Shown: positions 9,124-18,849 of the stretch, piece by piece
Numbering within the stretch: the stretch's first letter is position 1
How the letters are laid out: the number at the start of each line of letters is the position of its first letter
From: Methanosarcina vacuolata Z-761
GTDB lineage: Archaea > Halobacteriota > Methanosarcinia > Methanosarcinales > Methanosarcinaceae
Assembly (NCBI RefSeq): GCF_000969905.1
Contig: NZ_CP009520.1
Location: 3,286,001 to 3,350,000, forward strand
Direction: 5' to 3'
DNA: 64,000 bases
Position numbers and translations under genes: made by a program
Notes under the pieces: generated by a model
Seen by the model: only the letters and a program-made list of their open reading frames with translations
Database searches by the model: none
Told to the model about the DNA's origin: nothing

Positions 9124-10239
9124 ATGATAAAAGCAGGTATAACAAATCTAAGGAGAATCAGCACAAAATTCATTTATCTTGTTTTCCTGACTGCCCTTGT
9201 TCTTTCCCTTGGATCTGTTCCAGGAATGGCAGCTGAAAATTGTAACTCGAACTTGATGGGTCAAGTCTTTGCTGCAGCCGAAGCAGATCTCGGAGCTATT
9301 GGACCAGAAAACACACTTATTATTACAGATATAGGCTCTCCTGAAGAGTCCTATGTTTTCCTAGATGATTTCTACTCAGAGTTTTATAACAGAGACCTTC
9401 TGTACACAAAAAATCTCCTTGTTGTCCAGAACTCAAGGAATAGTCCCCTATGGTTTGCATTTTTCAATAAATGCAGCGGGAAGTGCACTTATATCGAGGT
9501 CTCCGATGAAAACGAAAGTAAAATTAGCTACAAGGTAACGGAAAACATAGACTTTGATAAACTTTCGAAAACCAATAAATCGAGAGATGCGTGGAGTGAA
9601 AAAGTAAACAATTCGGTATTTGACGGGCGTGAGTTTGCTATTCTTTCAATTTCGAACGCCTGGGCTACAGGGAAGCTTGATTATGAACTTATGCAGTGCC
9701 TGGAACTGCACAATCATTTCTGTCCAGGAGTTTCAAGCGGTTATGTGCTTGCAGGCTGGATGGAAGAAAACTACCCGCTTAAGGAAGGCGTGAGTTATAC
9801 GGTTTTCTCCTGCCCTAACTGGTGCAAAGACGATGTTTTCGTAAAGCGCTGGGATGTGACTCCAGGAACAGGAGGTATCTGGGTCTCTAAATTAACAGAT
9901 AACGAAACCGAAGCTCTAGGTGGTTCTCCTGCAGGTATTTTCGTAGTCAAGGATAAAAATGCCGGAACTATGAAAGCAGTAGTCCTCGGGTTTGACTTTG
10001 ACGTTGTCGATGCGAACAGTGGTGCAAAAGACGATGATCCAGGATGGGTCTCGAAATATTTAGCTGATCTCTGGCTTATGGATAAAGAAAATTGGGACAC
10101 AAAAGGACTTGTCTCGGTAATTTCAGTGAAGGATATTGATGCCGATACCCTGAGCGAAATGGAGCTAGCAGACAATAATCCTTATGTGGTTCTCGGACTG
10201 CTTAATTCGACAGAGAGTACTCAGCCCTCGGAAAACTGA
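9124..10239 (+). CDS. Secreted FmdE-domain protein
   Basis: The 371 residues begin with a signal peptide (about 1-35, with KFIYLVFLTALVLSLGSVPG). The second half carries the FmdE hallmark CLELHNHFCPGVSSGYVLAG (His and Cys likely bind a metal) and CPNWCKDDVF. FmdE domains were named after a subunit of formylmethanofuran dehydrogenase but also occur as exported Methanosarcina proteins of unknown role. Metal or small-molecule binding outside the membrane is inference. The ATG at 9124 has GGAG eight bases upstream. The gene stands alone and ends at a strong hairpin terminator. Confidence 0.82.
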   Translation: MIKAGITNLRRISTKFIYLVFLTALVLSLGSVPGMAAENCNSNLMGQVFAAAEADLGAIGPENTLIITDIGSPEESYVFLDDFYSEFYNRDLLYTKNLLVVQNSRNSPLWFAFFNKCSGKCTYIEVSDENESKISYKVTENIDFDKLSKTNKSRDAWSEKVNNSVFDGREFAILSISNAWATGKLDYELMQCLELHNHFCPGVSSGYVLAGWMEENYPLKEGVSYTVFSCPNWCKDDVFVKRWDVTPGTGGIWVSKLTDNETEALGGSPAGIFVVKDKNAGTMKAVVLGFDFDVVDANSGAKDDDPGWVSKYLADLWLMDKENWDTKGLVSVISVKDIDADTLSEMELADNNPYVVLGLLNSTESTQPSEN

Positions 10240-10323
10240 GCTAGTAGAACAGACAATTAAACTAATCTCTAAATAATCTCTAAACCCTAATCTCTAAACC
10301 CACAAAAGTTTAATAAGGTGTGT

Positions 10324-10378
10324 ATGAGGATTCCAGTAATCCTCATATCTGCCTCTTTCTCTTCCTTTTTTATTTTTT
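10324..10378 (+). terminator. Hairpin and T-rich terminator after the FmdE-domain gene
   Basis: ATGAGGATT (10324-10332) pairs perfectly with AATCCTCAT (10338-10346) around a 5-base loop, followed by pyrimidine-rich sequence ending in long T runs. Confidence 0.8.
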
Positions 10379-10493
10379 TCAATTGGCTTTTCCTGAGTTC
10401 ATTTGATCTTCTGTTTGAAATGCATCAACCTTATTTAATATACAATAATCTTTAGTAAATTTAGAAAATTTTAATAAAGAGCAAGCAAATGTT

Positions 10494-10640
10494 ATGCGCA
10501 TGGATGATGACTCTGTTGAAAAATGGCAACAAGCCGACGAAGAAATACGAAAAAATCTGTTACCGGGCGTGAAGATTGTGCGCACGTTACGAGAACATAA
10601 GAACATTATAGGTCGCACCGCTTGGTCACAGGCAGTTTTT
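10494..10640 (+). pseudogene. 5' stub of a WD40-repeat protein gene
   Basis: The first 45 or so codons read as a genuine start: EKWQQADEEIRKNLLPGVK, then VRTLREHKNIIGRTAWS. The last part is the opening strand of a WD40 blade (TLRxHxxxIGRxAWSPDG). The pattern breaks directly after AWS and unrelated sequence follows to the next gene. The frame stays open to 10775, but its later residues do not look like a WD40 domain. It is best seen as the remains of a STAND- or TIR-type WD40 gene cut off at or near insertion of the NACHT gene. Confidence 0.6.
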
Positions 10641-10759
10641 TCATTTTGCTCGTTGGCGGATGAGATTTTTCTTGCTGATAAATACTGTCTAAAGTGCTTT
10701 TATCTTCTCCCTAAGCGAGACAAATACACTAGCAATCAAGATGAAATGAGGACAAATCA

Positions 10760-13700
10760 ATGCCAATTGAATTAACATTTAAACAGATTTGTGAGTTCAT
10801 CAAGAAAGATGATCGCGGGTTGATTGACGACGTGGACAATCTGCTCGGTCTCGCCTTTGCATCTTCGCCTTTGTTTATTGGCGCTGGATCTGTCGCTCTT
10901 CTGCCGCTGATTCCAGTGAAAAACGAAATCGTGAAGATTAGTAAGAGAGTATTTGAGGCACTTAAGTCCAAGGATGACGATGACTACCTTGCTAGGCGCC
11001 AGCGAATGGAGATGGCTTATGGTCTGATCTGTTTCACGGCATTCTTCGATGCTCTTGACCGACAAATTCCGGAACCACTCAGTGAAAGAATCGAATTACT
11101 AAAGAGAAGAAAGATTTCTCGCGAAGAATTCTGGGGTAAGAATTTCTGCCCAGCGGAAGTTTCAACGGATGATCCTACAAATACTATCACAGAAAACTCA
11201 CTGGCAACTTTGACAACGCAGTTTCCTCATCCAGTTGAAACGTTGGATCAGCAGATTAAGCGGAATGCGGAACTTTGGGACAAAATGGCGAAGGATTTCC
11301 GTGAGTTTGTTCAGAATTCGGTATTTTGGAAGGAGGCAAATGAGGAGGAACAAGCTCAAATCCTCACTTGGATCGAGGAGGTTCCACAGGTAGCAGCTGA
11401 GTGTTTCGAGGCTCAATACTTCGAGCTTGTCCGACGTTACGAGGATTTTGCCGTGTGGGCGAATCTACAAGAGCACAAAAATGCTCAAGGTCTTCTCTGC
11501 TCGCTTTCAAAATATGTTCAGCAACAGGCTGCTTTAGAGATGGCCAGTAAGACCACAATAGATATTGGCTTCGAAAGAATGCGTGAAGTAGTTCTAAGTA
11601 TTCCAGAGACCTTAGAAATCAAAAAAGCCACTGAGATTGCCGACGGTCTGAAGCATTATTACGATAAAGAAGTAGTTGAACCGATTGCAGAAGGGGTTGA
11701 ACCGCAAGGAGACAAACCATGTCTCCGCTTCCCCCTTATATGCAACGCTTTCATCCCACAATCTTTTCAAGTACTCCTTTGGGAAAGCAAGCTGAAGAGC
11801 CTGGAGGATGAAGCCACCTGGAAAGGCTTGGAAAGACGAGAAGACTTAGCAGCATTCTTGCTCAGTTATCTCAGTTCGCCATTCAGCACTGAAGCACCGC
11901 TGGTTATTCTTGGACATCCAGGAAGCGGCAAATCCCTGTTGACAAAGGTTCTTTCTGCCCGATTGATGTCGAACCAATATACAATAATTCGTGTTCCTTT
12001 ACGCGAGGTTAATGCAGATGCTCGCGTCACGGAACAGATTGAGGAACGAATTCACCAGGTTACAAGTGACAGCATACGTTGGGCGAAGTTCAGCGGTTCG
12101 TTCAAGAACAGTCCTCCACTTGTGATTCTTGATGGCTATGATGAATTGTTACAGGCTAGCGGCAAAGTTTTTTCGGGATATCTGAAGGACGTGAAGACCT
12201 TCCAGGAAAACGAGACTACGATGGGACGACCCGTTCGTGTGATTGTAACAAGCAGAATCACGCTAATTGACAAGGCAACTATTCCTCTAGGCGCGACAGT
12301 TATTCGCCTCCTCGAGTTTGATAAAAGACAGTGTGATAAATGGATTTCAATTTGGAACCAAGAGAATGCGACCTATTTCAAGGAGACAATGACCAATGAG
12401 TTCGCTCTGCCTATAGAAAACAACGATGGATCAGACAAGATCCTATCACTGGCAAAGCAACCACTCCTTTTGTTGATGCTGGCGCTTTATGATTCAGAAG
12501 ACAACCAGCTCAGAAATAACGATTCGCTTGATCGGACAATTCTTTACGACAACTTGCTTCGTCGATTTGTGAAGAGAGAAAGAACTAAAGATCGAAATTT
12601 CGAAGAACTTGAGGAGTCAGATCAGGAAACGGAGCTAGATTTGGAGATGAAGCGTCTTGGTGTGGCGGCTCTTGGCATGTATAATCGTAGGAAGTTATTT
12701 ATTATTTCTTCCGAACTGAACAAGGATATCGAGTTTTTCGATCTAAAGCGTCCAGTTCCAACCGGTCCCGGAAGGTTATTGACACAGGCTGAGCTATTGT
12801 TAGGGAGCTTCTTTTTTGTTCACAAATCCAAGGCACAAATAAAAGCTGGTGCGTCTGAGAATCACCAAGAAGCATCAGCCTTTGAGTTTCTGCACAACAC
12901 CTTCGGAGAGTTCCTCACTGCTGATTTTATTATTCGGCAGGCGATAACTGAAATCGTACACTTAAAGGTGATGAAAGAGAACGATCTTCACCAAGAGTAC
13001 AACAATCATCTTGATGCAGCCGATGGTCTTTCAAGAGTATGGTTTGCTAGCTTGGTTTACACACCACTGTTCACTCGACCAGTAGTTCTTGAAATGATGC
13101 GTGAATGGATAGGTCATGCGTTAAAACGCAGACATTTGTCGAAGCAAGAATTCCTGTCTTACTTGGATATAATAATTGAATCTCAGATCAAACGGCTTCT
13201 TAACAAAAGGGATTTCCCGTCTATCATGTGGAAGGAAGTGGCCCAGGAAGGGTATCGTACACCTTTCGACGACAAACCACTTTTAGGTCATATTGCTATC
13301 TACAGCATCAACCTTATTCTCTTGCGAATAATCGTTGCTAATGAACCGTTTGTATTCGATGAAAGTCGGATTAACATCCATGAAGACGGCACACGTCCTT
13401 GGGAGCGGCTGACTCACATATGGAGATCATGGTTTTCCTTGGATAACCTTAACGGCATAACTGCTGTTATGCTTTCAAACAGGCTGGAATCTCAAATCAT
13501 GGTGAAGGCTAAAGATAAGTTCCAAATCGCTGAAAGCCAAAATCGATTATATGAATTCCTTAACGTGTCAATTTCTTTTGGAGACAATATTTCAAGTAGT
13601 CTTACGAGTCTCTTATTATTTGAGCCATCAAAGGATAATCAATTGAGTATTGAAGATATTGACCAAAGATTAAAATCCGAAAAGATTGACCTACAGTTCC

Positions 13701-15736
13701 AAATCTCAATGAAACGGATGATCCAGAATGAGACTCACGTAAACTCTGAAAATGCTCAAATATTCGCAAAAGAGGTTGAACAAATATTGGAGATAGCTCT
13801 TAAGGATGATAAGTTAGAAGAGCTTGAATATATCATTCTGAGTCTTTGTCATGTAGCGAGACGACTGAGATTAGAAAATATCGACATAAATATTCCATCG
13901 AGAAAGTTAGCTAGGATTGCCAAGCTGAATCCGCAAGTAGCATATTTACTTTGTCAGCTGGCAAAAGAAGTTCACGATAAATCGTGGACTCGTTTTTTAA
14001 TTAGCGAATTTATTGATGAACTCGACTTTGAGAAACTGAGCAGCTGTAAACCTGAACTAGTGTTGGCCTGGGTGCAACTTCTGAAGGAGGTTAGAGGCGG
14101 GAGACATTTGGTGTGGTTTAAACCTAAGCTTCTAGAGCGAGTGTTTTACCCCCTAGACTTTTTGAAACTTAGCAAGCAGAACTCTGAAGTAGCGTTGGCT
14201 TGGGTGCAACTGGTGAAGGAGATTGAACTCGAAAGCCTCCTGCAGCAGATGGATACTGAGTTTTTAGAGCGCGCGTTTAATCCTAGCGATTTTCTGGAAC
14301 TTAGCAAGCAGAATCCTGAAGTAGCGTTGGCTTGGGTGCAATTGGTGAAACAAATGAGAACAGTGAACTTCCTGCAGCAGATGGATACTGAGTTTTTAGA
14401 GCGCGCGTTTAATCCTAGCGATTTTCTGGAACTTAGCAAGCGGAATCCTGAAGTAGCGTTGGCTTGGGTGCAACTTTCGAAGGAGGTTGGAGGAGAAGTC
14501 TTTCTGCGGTGGATAGATCTAAAGTTTTTCGAGCAAGTATTTGACTTATATCGTTTTTTAAGACTTAGTAAGCAGAACCTTAAAGTAGCTTTGGCTTGGG
14601 TGCAACTTGTGAAGGAGGTTAGAGGAGAAGTCTTCCTGCAGCAGATGGATACTGAGTTTTTAAAGAAAGTATTTGTAGAACAAATATTTGACTTCCCACG
14701 TATTCTGAAACTGAATTGGCAGAATATTAGAGTTGTCTTAGCCTGGGTACAACTTATGAAGGAGATTGGAGGAGCGAGCTTCCTGCAGCAGATGGATACT
14801 GAGTTTTTAGAGCGCACGTTTAATTCCCGCTACTTTTTAGAACTGAGCAGGCAGAACCCTGAAGTAGCACTGGCCTTGATACAAATTGTGAAGGAGATCG
14901 GAGGCGTGAGCTTCCTACAGCAAATGGATACTGAGTTTTTCAAGCGAGTGTTTGAATCCAGAGATTTTATAGAACTGAAAATGTGGAACCCTAAAGTAAT
15001 GATGGCCTGGGTACAACTTGCTAAGGAGATTGGAGGAGAAGTCTTCCTGCAGGAGATAGATATTGAGTTTTTAGAGCGAGGGTTTGATCGAAACTTTTTG
15101 GAAATGAGCATTCAGAGCCCCAAAGCTGCACTGACCTGGATGCAATTTATTAAGGAGGTAAGAGGCGAAAACTTCCTGCAGCATATAGATCCTAAGTTTT
15201 TCTCGATGGCGTTTAATCCACTTAACCTGTTGGAAATTAGCAAATGGAAACCTGAAGAGGTGCTGGTCTGGGTGCAATTTATGAAAGATGTTGCAAAAGA
15301 AGTCTCACTGCAAAGGATGGATCTAAATGTTTTCGAGAGAGCATTTAATCCATTCTACCTGTTGGAAGTTGACAAACAGAACCCCGAAGTGGCGCTTATC
15401 TGGATTCAACTTGCAGTGGATATTGGGTGCGAAAGCTTTCTTAAACAGCATGGTGAAGAAATTATTGATCAGTGGTCTAGCATGTTTAGCTCTGTGCAGA
15501 TTTTCCGACAAAAGTCGACTCCCTTTTCAGCCCCGTTAAGATTGGCACGTATCATAGAGTCACCGAATGCAATCGAAAAGGTTCTTAGATGCTTGGTTTC
15601 TTCATTAAATCCGTCCGAAAGAGAGCAAGTATCTCTCGGGACACTACCATTGGTATCCCTCAGCGACCTTAAATGGCTCGCGAAAGAAACTGGAAGTCCT
15701 GAAATTAATTCGGCCTTGAGCCGTATTCTTAAATAA
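10760..15736 (+). CDS. Large NACHT-type STAND NTPase with an array of 44-residue C-terminal repeats
   Basis: The 1658 residues have three parts. Residues 1-300 are helical, with AYGLICFTAFFDALDR near 92, resembling the helical N-terminal domains found before NACHT modules; no nuclease, TIR or protease motif is visible. Residues about 375-740 form the NACHT core: Walker A GHPGSGKS (about 385-392), Walker B LVILDGYDE (about 454-462), VTSR, and FEFLHNTFGEFLTADFI. Residues about 1095-1575 hold about eleven repeats with PEVALAWVQLVKEI and LQQMDTEFLERAF cores, probably helical hairpins acting as a ligand sensor. GAGG upstream of the ATG supports the start. Bacterial and archaeal NACHT proteins of this size often serve in antiviral defence; that role here is inference. 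Dispersed 3' repeats suggest fast sensor evolution. Confidence 0.85.
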   Translation: MPIELTFKQICEFIKKDDRGLIDDVDNLLGLAFASSPLFIGAGSVALLPLIPVKNEIVKISKRVFEALKSKDDDDYLARRQRMEMAYGLICFTAFFDALDRQIPEPLSERIELLKRRKISREEFWGKNFCPAEVSTDDPTNTITENSLATLTTQFPHPVETLDQQIKRNAELWDKMAKDFREFVQNSVFWKEANEEEQAQILTWIEEVPQVAAECFEAQYFELVRRYEDFAVWANLQEHKNAQGLLCSLSKYVQQQAALEMASKTTIDIGFERMREVVLSIPETLEIKKATEIADGLKHYYDKEVVEPIAEGVEPQGDKPCLRFPLICNAFIPQSFQVLLWESKLKSLEDEATWKGLERREDLAAFLLSYLSSPFSTEAPLVILGHPGSGKSLLTKVLSARLMSNQYTIIRVPLREVNADARVTEQIEERIHQVTSDSIRWAKFSGSFKNSPPLVILDGYDELLQASGKVFSGYLKDVKTFQENETTMGRPVRVIVTSRITLIDKATIPLGATVIRLLEFDKRQCDKWISIWNQENATYFKETMTNEFALPIENNDGSDKILSLAKQPLLLLMLALYDSEDNQLRNNDSLDRTILYDNLLRRFVKRERTKDRNFEELEESDQETELDLEMKRLGVAALGMYNRRKLFIISSELNKDIEFFDLKRPVPTGPGRLLTQAELLLGSFFFVHKSKAQIKAGASENHQEASAFEFLHNTFGEFLTADFIIRQAITEIVHLKVMKENDLHQEYNNHLDAADGLSRVWFASLVYTPLFTRPVVLEMMREWIGHALKRRHLSKQEFLSYLDIIIESQIKRLLNKRDFPSIMWKEVAQEGYRTPFDDKPLLGHIAIYSINLILLRIIVANEPFVFDESRINIHEDGTRPWERLTHIWRSWFSLDNLNGITAVMLSNRLESQIMVKAKDKFQIAESQNRLYEFLNVSISFGDNISSSLTSLLLFEPSKDNQLSIEDIDQRLKSEKIDLQFQISMKRMIQNETHVNSENAQIFAKEVEQILEIALKDDKLEELEYIILSLCHVARRLRLENIDINIPSRKLARIAKLNPQVAYLLCQLAKEVHDKSWTRFLISEFIDELDFEKLSSCKPELVLAWVQLLKEVRGGRHLVWFKPKLLERVFYPLDFLKLSKQNSEVALAWVQLVKEIELESLLQQMDTEFLERAFNPSDFLELSKQNPEVALAWVQLVKQMRTVNFLQQMDTEFLERAFNPSDFLELSKRNPEVALAWVQLSKEVGGEVFLRWIDLKFFEQVFDLYRFLRLSKQNLKVALAWVQLVKEVRGEVFLQQMDTEFLKKVFVEQIFDFPRILKLNWQNIRVVLAWVQLMKEIGGASFLQQMDTEFLERTFNSRYFLELSRQNPEVALALIQIVKEIGGVSFLQQMDTEFFKRVFESRDFIELKMWNPKVMMAWVQLAKEIGGEVFLQEIDIEFLERGFDRNFLEMSIQSPKAALTWMQFIKEVRGENFLQHIDPKFFSMAFNPLNLLEISKWKPEEVLVWVQFMKDVAKEVSLQRMDLNVFERAFNPFYLLEVDKQNPEVALIWIQLAVDIGCESFLKQHGEEIIDQWSSMFSSVQIFRQKSTPFSAPLRLARIIESPNAIEKVLRCLVSSLNPSEREQVSLGTLPLVSLSDLKWLAKETGSPEINSALSRILK
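14051..15476 (+). repeat. About eleven tandem 132-bp repeats in the NACHT gene
   Basis: The period is 132 bp (44 codons), with one longer unit near 14660-14700. Two neighbouring units share about 100 identical bases starting at CTGCAGCAG in 14240 and 14372, while others have diverged strongly. This mixture points to recent unit duplication or conversion within an old array. Confidence 0.9.
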
Positions 15737-16240
15737 ATTACATAGCTTCGCCTTGACTAAAGGACCCAAAGTTCACCATCTTAGGGCTCGTAACGAAATA
15801 ACCTAATTAACACATTATTATTTTGGAGCAAAATCGATGGGACTGCTTATGAAAATGGCAAAGTACAGTGTAAAAATGGGCTTAGGTTATTTCGCGGTGG
15901 GTACTTAGCAAGGTTCTAGCGGTCTCACCTTCATGGGCCTGTTCAGATTCTTCATTCCATACTTGCTGCGTGTCTGGGTCAGCCTCCATAAGACACTGAC
16001 TCTTATCCTTGTAGGATAAATCGGCTGCGGGTATATAGAAGCCTTTGGACATGATGTATGATCCCAAAATTATATCAAGTACTTTGAAGTTTCCCTAAAA
16101 TTGGTTTGTCCTGTAGCTCCTTCGCCTTTGCATTTTTTACTCTGCTGCCTGAAAACAATTCACTTAAAGCACGATAGAATAATATTCTCTGGAATACTAC
16201 TTACAGGAAATACCGCAACAGCCAAAAAAGAGATAATACC
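15737..16240. other. Intergenic region with a 13-bp inverted repeat pair
   Basis: CGAAATAACCTAA (15794-15806) and its exact inverse (15882-15894) bound a 101-bp stretch. No target duplication is seen. A 23-codon frame (15837-15908, MGLLMKMAKYSVKMGLGYF, GGAG upstream) runs through the right repeat, and a minus-strand frame ending at 15882 (about 56 codons from an ATG at 16052) stops inside it. Both are too short to call. The hpt promoter should lie near 16180-16230. Confidence 0.5.
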
Positions 16241-16813
16241 ATGCTTGAAAAACTGAAAACCTCACTAATTAATTCTCCTGTGATCAAGCGAGGAGAATAC
16301 AATTACTTTATCCATCCAATCTCTGATGGTGTACCGTCCATAGACCCCCATATGGTTGAAGAGATCGCCGAATATATTCTTCAGATTACCGACATCAAAA
16401 AAGTTGATACTATTCTTACCATAGAGGCTATGGGTATTCCTGTAGCAAATGCCCTTTCTCTGAAAACGGGAATTCCTTTGACCATTGTTCGAAAGCGGCC
16501 TTATTTCCTTGAAGGAGAAGTGGAACTTTCTCAGAGTACAGGGTACTCGAAAGGAGCTCTCTACATAAACGGGCTCAAGAAAGGGGACAGAGTAATTATC
16601 GTGGACGACGTCATCAGTACTGGCGGAACGCTGATAGCACTCGTAAAAGCCCTGAAGACTATGGGTGTAGAGATTCTGGACGTAATTTCCGTTATCGGCA
16701 GAGGGAATGGCTATTTGCAATTAAAGGAGCTCGGGGTTGAGCCTAAAATCCTCGTTACGATCGACGTGAGCGAGAAAGGTGTGGAGATCAAGAATGTCTT
16801 TGGGAACGAGTAA
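16241..16813 (+). CDS. hpt: Archaeal hypoxanthine/guanine phosphoribosyltransferase
   Basis: The 190 residues include the PRPP-binding loop [13 protein letters not shown] and [18 protein letters not shown], the pattern of the archaeal Hpt family, which is closer in sequence to adenine PRTases than to bacterial HPRT. The enzyme salvages hypoxanthine and guanine to IMP and GMP in the cytosol. Its end overlaps the start of dph2 by 20 bp, so the two are likely co-transcribed and translationally coupled. Confidence 0.9.
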   Translation: MLEKLKTSLINSPVIKRGEYNYFIHPISDGVPSIDPHMVEEIAEYILQITDIKKVDTILTIEAMGIPVANALSLKTGIPLTIVRKRPYFLEGEVELSQSTGYSKGALYINGLKKGDRVIIVDDVISTGGTLIALVKALKTMGVEILDVISVIGRGNGYLQLKELGVEPKILVTIDVSEKGVEIKNVFGNE

Positions 16814-17801
16814 TGCGTTTGACCTAAGGCCTGACTATATTATCAATGTAATAAATAAACTGGGCGCAAAAATCGTAGGTTTCCAGTTTCCTGAAGGGCT
16901 CAAAAGAAAAGGTCCGGAGCTAGCAAAAAAAGTTGAAGAAGCTACCGGAGCTGAGATTATCATCTCTGGAGACCCATGTTTCGGGGCATGCGACCTGGAT
17001 AAGACTTTGCTTGAGCAGGTTGATATCCTTTTTCACTTCGGGCATGCCGAGCTGGAAGATACGAAATTTTCCGAAAAGATCTATTTCATCGAAACACGTT
17101 CCGCAGTTGACATCCAGACAGTTGTTGAAAAGGCTGTCTCTGAACTTAAGGGGCAGGTTATAGGGCTGATTACTACTGTCCAGCATGTCCATAAGCTCCC
17201 TGAAGCTTGCGCTGTCCTGAAGGCAAATGGAAAGACCTGCGTAATCGGGAAAGGAGACTCCAGGCTAGCATATCCGGGCCAGGTACTTGGCTGCAATTTT
17301 TCGACAGCAAGGAACGAGGTATGTGATGAATATTTATATATTGGAAGTGGAGATTTCCATCCTTTAGGTGTAGCTCTTTCCACAAAAAAGCGGGTCCTTG
17401 CAGCCGATCCCTTTTCCGGAGAAGTTCGCGAGGTGGACCCCTCAAGAATCCTCCGCCAGCGGAGCGCAGTAATTGCAAAATCACTGGATGCAAAGGTTTT
17501 CGGGATAATCGTATCGAGCAAAAACGGGCAGGAAAGAATGGAGCTGGCTTTCTCTTTGAAAGCGCTTGCGAAAAAGCACGGAAAAGAGGCACACCTTATC
17601 CTGATTGATCTTGTCACTCCGGATCAGCTTCTTCAATTCAAAGTAGACGCTTTCGTGAATACTGCCTGCCCAAGGCTTGCAATCGATGAAGTTGGGCGTT
17701 TTCCCTCCCCAATGCTTACGCCTCAGGAATTTGAGATAGTGCTTGGAGAGCGAGAATGGGAAAAACTTGTGCTTGATGAAATTACCGAAGAGCCGGTATA
17801 A
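16794..17801 (+). CDS. dph2: Dph2, diphthamide synthesis 3-amino-3-carboxypropyl transferase
   Basis: The ATG at 16794 is preferred to the in-frame GTG at 16779, because it gives the usual N-terminus and a short overlap with hpt. The protein has the motif GFQFPEGLK and the three scattered cysteines that hold the 4Fe-4S cluster: GDPCFGACD (about Cys62), LGCNFS (about Cys167) and [10 protein letters not shown] (about Cys291). Dph2 is a noncanonical radical-SAM enzyme that adds the 3-amino-3-carboxypropyl group of SAM to a histidine of elongation factor 2. The length of 335 residues is normal. Confidence 0.92.
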   Translation: MSLGTSNAFDLRPDYIINVINKLGAKIVGFQFPEGLKRKGPELAKKVEEATGAEIIISGDPCFGACDLDKTLLEQVDILFHFGHAELEDTKFSEKIYFIETRSAVDIQTVVEKAVSELKGQVIGLITTVQHVHKLPEACAVLKANGKTCVIGKGDSRLAYPGQVLGCNFSTARNEVCDEYLYIGSGDFHPLGVALSTKKRVLAADPFSGEVREVDPSRILRQRSAVIAKSLDAKVFGIIVSSKNGQERMELAFSLKALAKKHGKEAHLILIDLVTPDQLLQFKVDAFVNTACPRLAIDEVGRFPSPMLTPQEFEIVLGEREWEKLVLDEITEEPV

Positions 17802-17949
17802 CTTTTTAAATGCTGGTTATGTCCAGGTAATATGTTAAGATCCAGATAATAAGTTAAGGTCCAGATAATAAGTTAAGGTCGAATTATTAAACTAAAATAT
17901 ACAAATGAAGAATTAAAATTAAAATGAATAGAAAATTTAAGTAGATGAA

Positions 17950-18543
17950 ATGAAACAGAGAAAACTTGAGATACTCCTGGAAGAGTTGGAAGACTTTTCC
18001 AGTCCTGAACTTGAACTGGAGCAGTACCAGACCCCTCCTCTTTTAGCTGCGGAAATTCTTCACTTTGCTTACATGCAGGGAGATCTTGATGATTCGGTGC
18101 AGGATTTGGGCTGCGGTACTGGTATCCTTGCAATTGGGGCAAAGCTTCTGGGAGCCAGAAAAGTTGTAGGTTACGATACGGATTCAAAAGCACTTGAGAC
18201 CGCAAGAAAAAATGCCCGAAAACTTGGAGTAGAAGTCGAGTTCGTATTATCAGACATTTCCGACATTAAAGAACGCGTAAAAACAACGGTTATGAACCCT
18301 CCTTTCGGGGCAAGAGTGAAAGGCAGAGACCGGCCTTTTCTTTCGTCAGCGTTAAGAACAAGTGAAGTGATATATTCAATTCACAACCGCGGAAGCCTTG
18401 CTTTTATCCAAAAGTTCATTAAGCCTGCAGTCATTACACACTCCTACGTTGCGAAATTCCCTATAAAACGAACCTTCGATTTCCATAAAAAAGAACGAGA
18501 GGTTATTGATGTTGAGATCTACAGGATTAAGATCTCCGGATAA
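17950..18543 (+). CDS. METTL5-like RNA N6-adenine methyltransferase
   Basis: The 197 residues have the SAM-binding motif [18 protein letters not shown], an acidic D in [12 protein letters not shown], and the catalytic NPPFG motif of amino-methyltransferases. The N-terminal [17 protein letters not shown] is typical of the METTL5/COG2263 group, whose eukaryotic member methylates a single adenine in 18S rRNA. The archaeal substrate is probably rRNA (family inference). A short repeat of AAGTTAAGGTCCAGATAAT separates it from dph2 (about 17830-17880). Confidence 0.88.
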   Translation: MKQRKLEILLEELEDFSSPELELEQYQTPPLLAAEILHFAYMQGDLDDSVQDLGCGTGILAIGAKLLGARKVVGYDTDSKALETARKNARKLGVEVEFVLSDISDIKERVKTTVMNPPFGARVKGRDRPFLSSALRTSEVIYSIHNRGSLAFIQKFIKPAVITHSYVAKFPIKRTFDFHKKEREVIDVEIYRIKISG

Positions 18544-18684
18544 TCCAGACGCAAGTAACATTTAAAGGCATCAAACTTTATAGCTTTAGTGCAGGACTTT
18601 ACCTCAAAAGGGGAGCTATTACACTGCTTATAATAAGTATGCCTGTGTATTACCAAACTATATAGTGCGTCAATAGGGCAAAAG

Positions 18685-18741
18685 TGACAGATAATAGGAA
18701 CATGATAATTTATACCATCTATTGAGGTTGATTATCTGTCA
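18685..18741. promoter_or_regulatory. 11-bp perfect inverted repeat upstream of csl4
   Basis: TGACAGATAAT (18685-18695) and ATTATCTGTCA (18731-18741) enclose 35 bases in the 306-bp gap before csl4. It could be an operator, a leader hairpin or a small relic; nothing distinguishes these. AATTGAATG also occurs twice just downstream. Confidence 0.4.
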
Positions 18742-18849
18742 ATTGAATGTGCCAGTATCCAATTGAATGGCTACCAGCATTCCATATTATTGATAGCTGC
18801 TGTGATTACGATTTATATCGACTACTAATAATAGTCCAAATGAGGGATC

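Noticed and set aside
14146-14817. Long antisense open frame (223 codons) across the NACHT repeats
   Set aside because: Its openness follows from the 132-bp in-frame repeats of the real gene. It has no start signal and its composition (Ser/Cys-rich) is unlike a protein.
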